A stretch of 6,659 bases of DNA from Ruminococcaceae bacterium UBA1244 (lineage in GTDB: Bacteria > Bacillota > Clostridia > Oscillospirales > Acutalibacteraceae), in NCBI GenBank assembly GCA_002308635.1, contig DBWG01000147.1:984-7642 (forward strand), in the 5' to 3' direction. Every line of letters begins with the position of its first letter. Positions within the stretch are counted from its first letter, which is position 1. Shown in pieces: positions 4,810-6,659 of the stretch. A program made the translations under genes and the position numbers. Under the pieces are notes generated by a model that worked only from the letters and a program-made list of their open reading frames with translations, did no database searches and was not told the DNA's origin.

Positions 4810-6083
4810 ATTATTTTCGGATTGCCATAAGCTTTTTGAGAAAACGGTGGCTTTTTACCCTGATAATTATTATCGAAATCGCAGCTCTGCTTGTACTGAC
4901 AAATGTTATGATCGCAACCGTTCACAGCAAGCAGATGGTCTATGAACCGTACAAAAAGATCCTTAGTGAAAATGGGGTCATGCTCGATGTATCCAACCTG
5001 GACATAATGGAATGTGAAAACGAGGATATAAAACCATTCCTTGAGACCTGGCCTGATAAGAAAAGCGTTAAAGGTTATCTGGAAAAGCGGCTTTCTGTTA
5101 AAATATACTGTTCCGATTCGCTCAGCTTTTGGGATATGACAGGTCCGCACTCAGTTATGTATAAGGACAGAGGCAATACTCTATCTTATTATCTGCTTGA
5201 CGGGGATATCCTTTCTAAAATGTCGTTTCCTCTTTCATGTGGGCGCTGGCCGTCTGTAGAAAGAAACTCTGACGGAGAGATAGAGATCATTGTTTCAGGA
5301 GGTACGGATGCACAGCTTGACAGCGTCTATGATACACCTGCAGGGAAAATGCGTGTTGTGGGTATTCTGACAGACAGTACATACAAGCCTATCGGTTCTG
5401 ATGTTGACAGGACGGGTATGGAACCGGGGATCGATTGTGACAGTATTTTCAATTATTGTCTTCCGTTTGACATCAATACAAATTTAGGCGGACCTTTTGC
5501 TGTTGCATCAAAGTCAGCCTTCGGGGAAGAAAAAGACGGATATAATATCATTCCCCATTCATTATGGTTCGTATCTTACGGTGATCTTTCAGATGATGAA
5601 GCTATCGCCTCCGTTACAGCGTATCTGAATACAGTTGGTTCGGTTCAGTATGGTCAGACGCTTGGCACCATAGCCGAAGAAACAGAAAGACAGATAAACG
5701 ATATATATTACCGTATGATGCCGATAATAATAACCGCAGCTATAATGGTTCTTTCGGGAATGATCGGTTCGACTGCGATAATGATGCTAAGACAAATAAA
5801 ATCATTTGGCATTTTTCTCCTTTGCGGATGCCGGAAAAGAGACTGTCTTTATATCGCAAGTCTGGAAACGGGCATTATAATATCCATAGCTGCAATAGCC
5901 GCTTATGCAGGACTATTCATAATGAAAAAGCTGGGTTATGATTATTTGATAGGTCTTTCCTTCGGGGCAGACAATATAATACTTTCGGCAATAATGATCT
6001 TAATGCTGTTTGTACTGTCAATGATAATGCCTCTTGGAATGATAAGAAGCGTTTCGCCTTTTTCAATCATAAAGGAGAATTGA
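4806..6083 (+). CDS. ABC transporter permease, FtsX-like (second of a pair)
   Basis: This 425-residue protein has the same plan as its upstream neighbour: transmembrane helix 1 at about 15-38, an extracytoplasmic domain at about 39-303, and three C-terminal helices at about 304-327, 347-373 and 389-413. The loop between helices 2 and 3 reads FLLCGCRKRDC, the position of the FtsX ATPase-contact motif, here with three cysteines. The final residues SPFSIIKEN resemble the usual 'P-x-x-L/I' end of such permeases. Ribosome binding site AAGGGAGG (4791-4798) is 7 bases before ATG 4806, and the start overlaps the previous stop as ATGA. Sequence likeness to the first permease is low, so the two probably form a heterodimer in the manner of LolC/LolE. 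Substrate unknown. Confidence 0.85.
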   Translation: MNYFRIAISFLRKRWLFTLIIIIEIAALLVLTNVMIATVHSKQMVYEPYKKILSENGVMLDVSNLDIMECENEDIKPFLETWPDKKSVKGYLEKRLSVKIYCSDSLSFWDMTGPHSVMYKDRGNTLSYYLLDGDILSKMSFPLSCGRWPSVERNSDGEIEIIVSGGTDAQLDSVYDTPAGKMRVVGILTDSTYKPIGSDVDRTGMEPGIDCDSIFNYCLPFDINTNLGGPFAVASKSAFGEEKDGYNIIPHSLWFVSYGDLSDDEAIASVTAYLNTVGSVQYGQTLGTIAEETERQINDIYYRMMPIIITAAIMVLSGMIGSTAIMMLRQIKSFGIFLLCGCRKRDCLYIASLETGIIISIAAIAAYAGLFIMKKLGYDYLIGLSFGADNIILSAIMILMLFVLSMIMPLGMIRSVSPFSIIKEN

Positions 6084-6084
6084 T

Positions 6085-6659
6085 ATGATAAAAATAAAAA
6101 ACCTTACAAAAACCTATAACTACAAAAAGAGCAACGCATTCACCGCCCTGACTGATGTATCATTGACAGTAGAGGATGGAGAAATGCTTGCAATCATCGG
6201 TAAATCGGGCGCAGGGAAATCCACACTGCTGCACATCATCGGATGCATTGATACATTTGAAAAGGGTGAATATACCATTGATGACATCAGCGTACATAAA
6301 CTTTCCGACAAGAAGCTTGCAAAGATACGAAATGAAAAAGTGGGTATTGTTATGCAGGATTTTGCCCTTGTTGAGGAATATACTGTTTTGGAAAACGTAA
6401 AGATACCTCTGTATTTTGCAAAGAAGAGAAAGGGCAGTCTTAATACGCTTGCTCTTTCTGCGCTGGAAAAGGTCGGTATCCGGGAACTGGCAAAGAAGCC
6501 TGTCAACAAGCTTTCCGGCGGTCAGAAACAGCGTGTGGCTATTGCAAGGGCTATTGTCAACGATCCGTCCTTTATTCTTGCTGACGAGCCGACGGGTGCA
6601 TTGGATACCAAAACCTCTGCCGAAATTATGACACTTTTCAAGTCGCTCAATGACGAAGG
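6085..6659 (+). CDS. ABC transporter ATP-binding protein, MacB/LolD type (3' end outside window)
   Basis: The frame is open from ATG 6085 to the window edge, giving 191 complete codons of an expected 220-250. It is the cytoplasmic ATPase that powers the two permeases. Visible motifs: Walker A GKSGAGKST at 39-47, Q-loop glutamine in VMQDF at 91, EYTVLENVKIPLYF (99-112) typical of the MacB/LolD group, ABC signature LSGGQKQR at 143-150, Walker B FILADEP at 163-169 and D-loop GALD at 171-174. The switch histidine would lie beyond the edge. All visible catalytic residues are intact. Ribosome binding site AAAGGAG (6071-6077) is spaced 7 bases, and only one base separates this gene from the preceding stop, so it belongs to the same operon. 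Confidence 0.95.
   Translation, partial: MIKIKNLTKTYNYKKSNAFTALTDVSLTVEDGEMLAIIGKSGAGKSTLLHIIGCIDTFEKGEYTIDDISVHKLSDKKLAKIRNEKVGIVMQDFALVEEYTVLENVKIPLYFAKKRKGSLNTLALSALEKVGIRELAKKPVNKLSGGQKQRVAIARAIVNDPSFILADEPTGALDTKTSAEIMTLFKSLNDE

Noticed and set aside
4566..5150. 194-codon open frame on the minus strand
   Set aside because: It lies antisense across the two permease genes, which have clear family features; it has no recognisable domain and is a shadow frame.
6120..6509. 129-codon open frame on the minus strand and two plus-strand frames at 6176 and 6416
   Set aside because: They are shadows of the ABC ATPase, whose motifs in the frame starting at 6085 are unmistakable.

Overview
The window looks like a low-to-moderate GC Firmicute chromosome, most likely a gut clostridium of the Ruminococcus/Oscillospiraceae kind. 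This is inferred from strong AAGGGAGG-type ribosome binding sites, a SpoVT/AbrB-type sporulation regulator remnant, a clostridial-style IS21 element, and the ECF sigma/anti-sigma/ABC architecture. No taxonomic marker gene is present, so the assignment is tentative.

Layout. (1) Bases 1 to about 1078 are the right-hand part of an IS21-family insertion sequence: the C-terminus of the transposase IstA (cut by the window edge), the complete helper ATPase IstB, and a right end carrying imperfect direct repeats. (2) Bases about 1079 to 1607 are a decayed zone. It holds the first 35 codons of a spoVT/abrB-like gene with a good ribosome binding site but an early stop. That is followed by an out-of-frame open tail of an unidentified protein, and by a possible frameshifted small membrane protein whose ATG overlaps the tail's stop. 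(3) A strong intrinsic terminator (1610-1648) closes that zone. (4) Four bases later an ECF-type promoter (TGAAAC-N17-CGTC, 1653-1679) precedes a tightly packed operon running to the end of the window.

The operon encodes an ECF sigma factor (TTG start at 1720), a single-pass membrane protein that is probably its anti-sigma factor/sensor, two FtsX-like ABC permeases with large extracytoplasmic domains, and a MacB/LolD-type ABC ATPase that runs off the right edge. Successive genes overlap by 4, 26 and 4 bases, and the last gap is 1 base, so the genes are probably translationally coupled.

The working model is a self-contained envelope-response module. A signal outside the cell is sensed by the membrane protein, the sigma factor is released, the sigma factor recognises its own promoter, and more sigma factor, anti-sigma factor and transporter are made. 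The transporter may export or remove the inducing compound. The gene identities of sigma factor and ABC components are well supported; the anti-sigma role, the signal and the substrate are inference. No tRNA, rRNA, CRISPR array or riboswitch was recognised.
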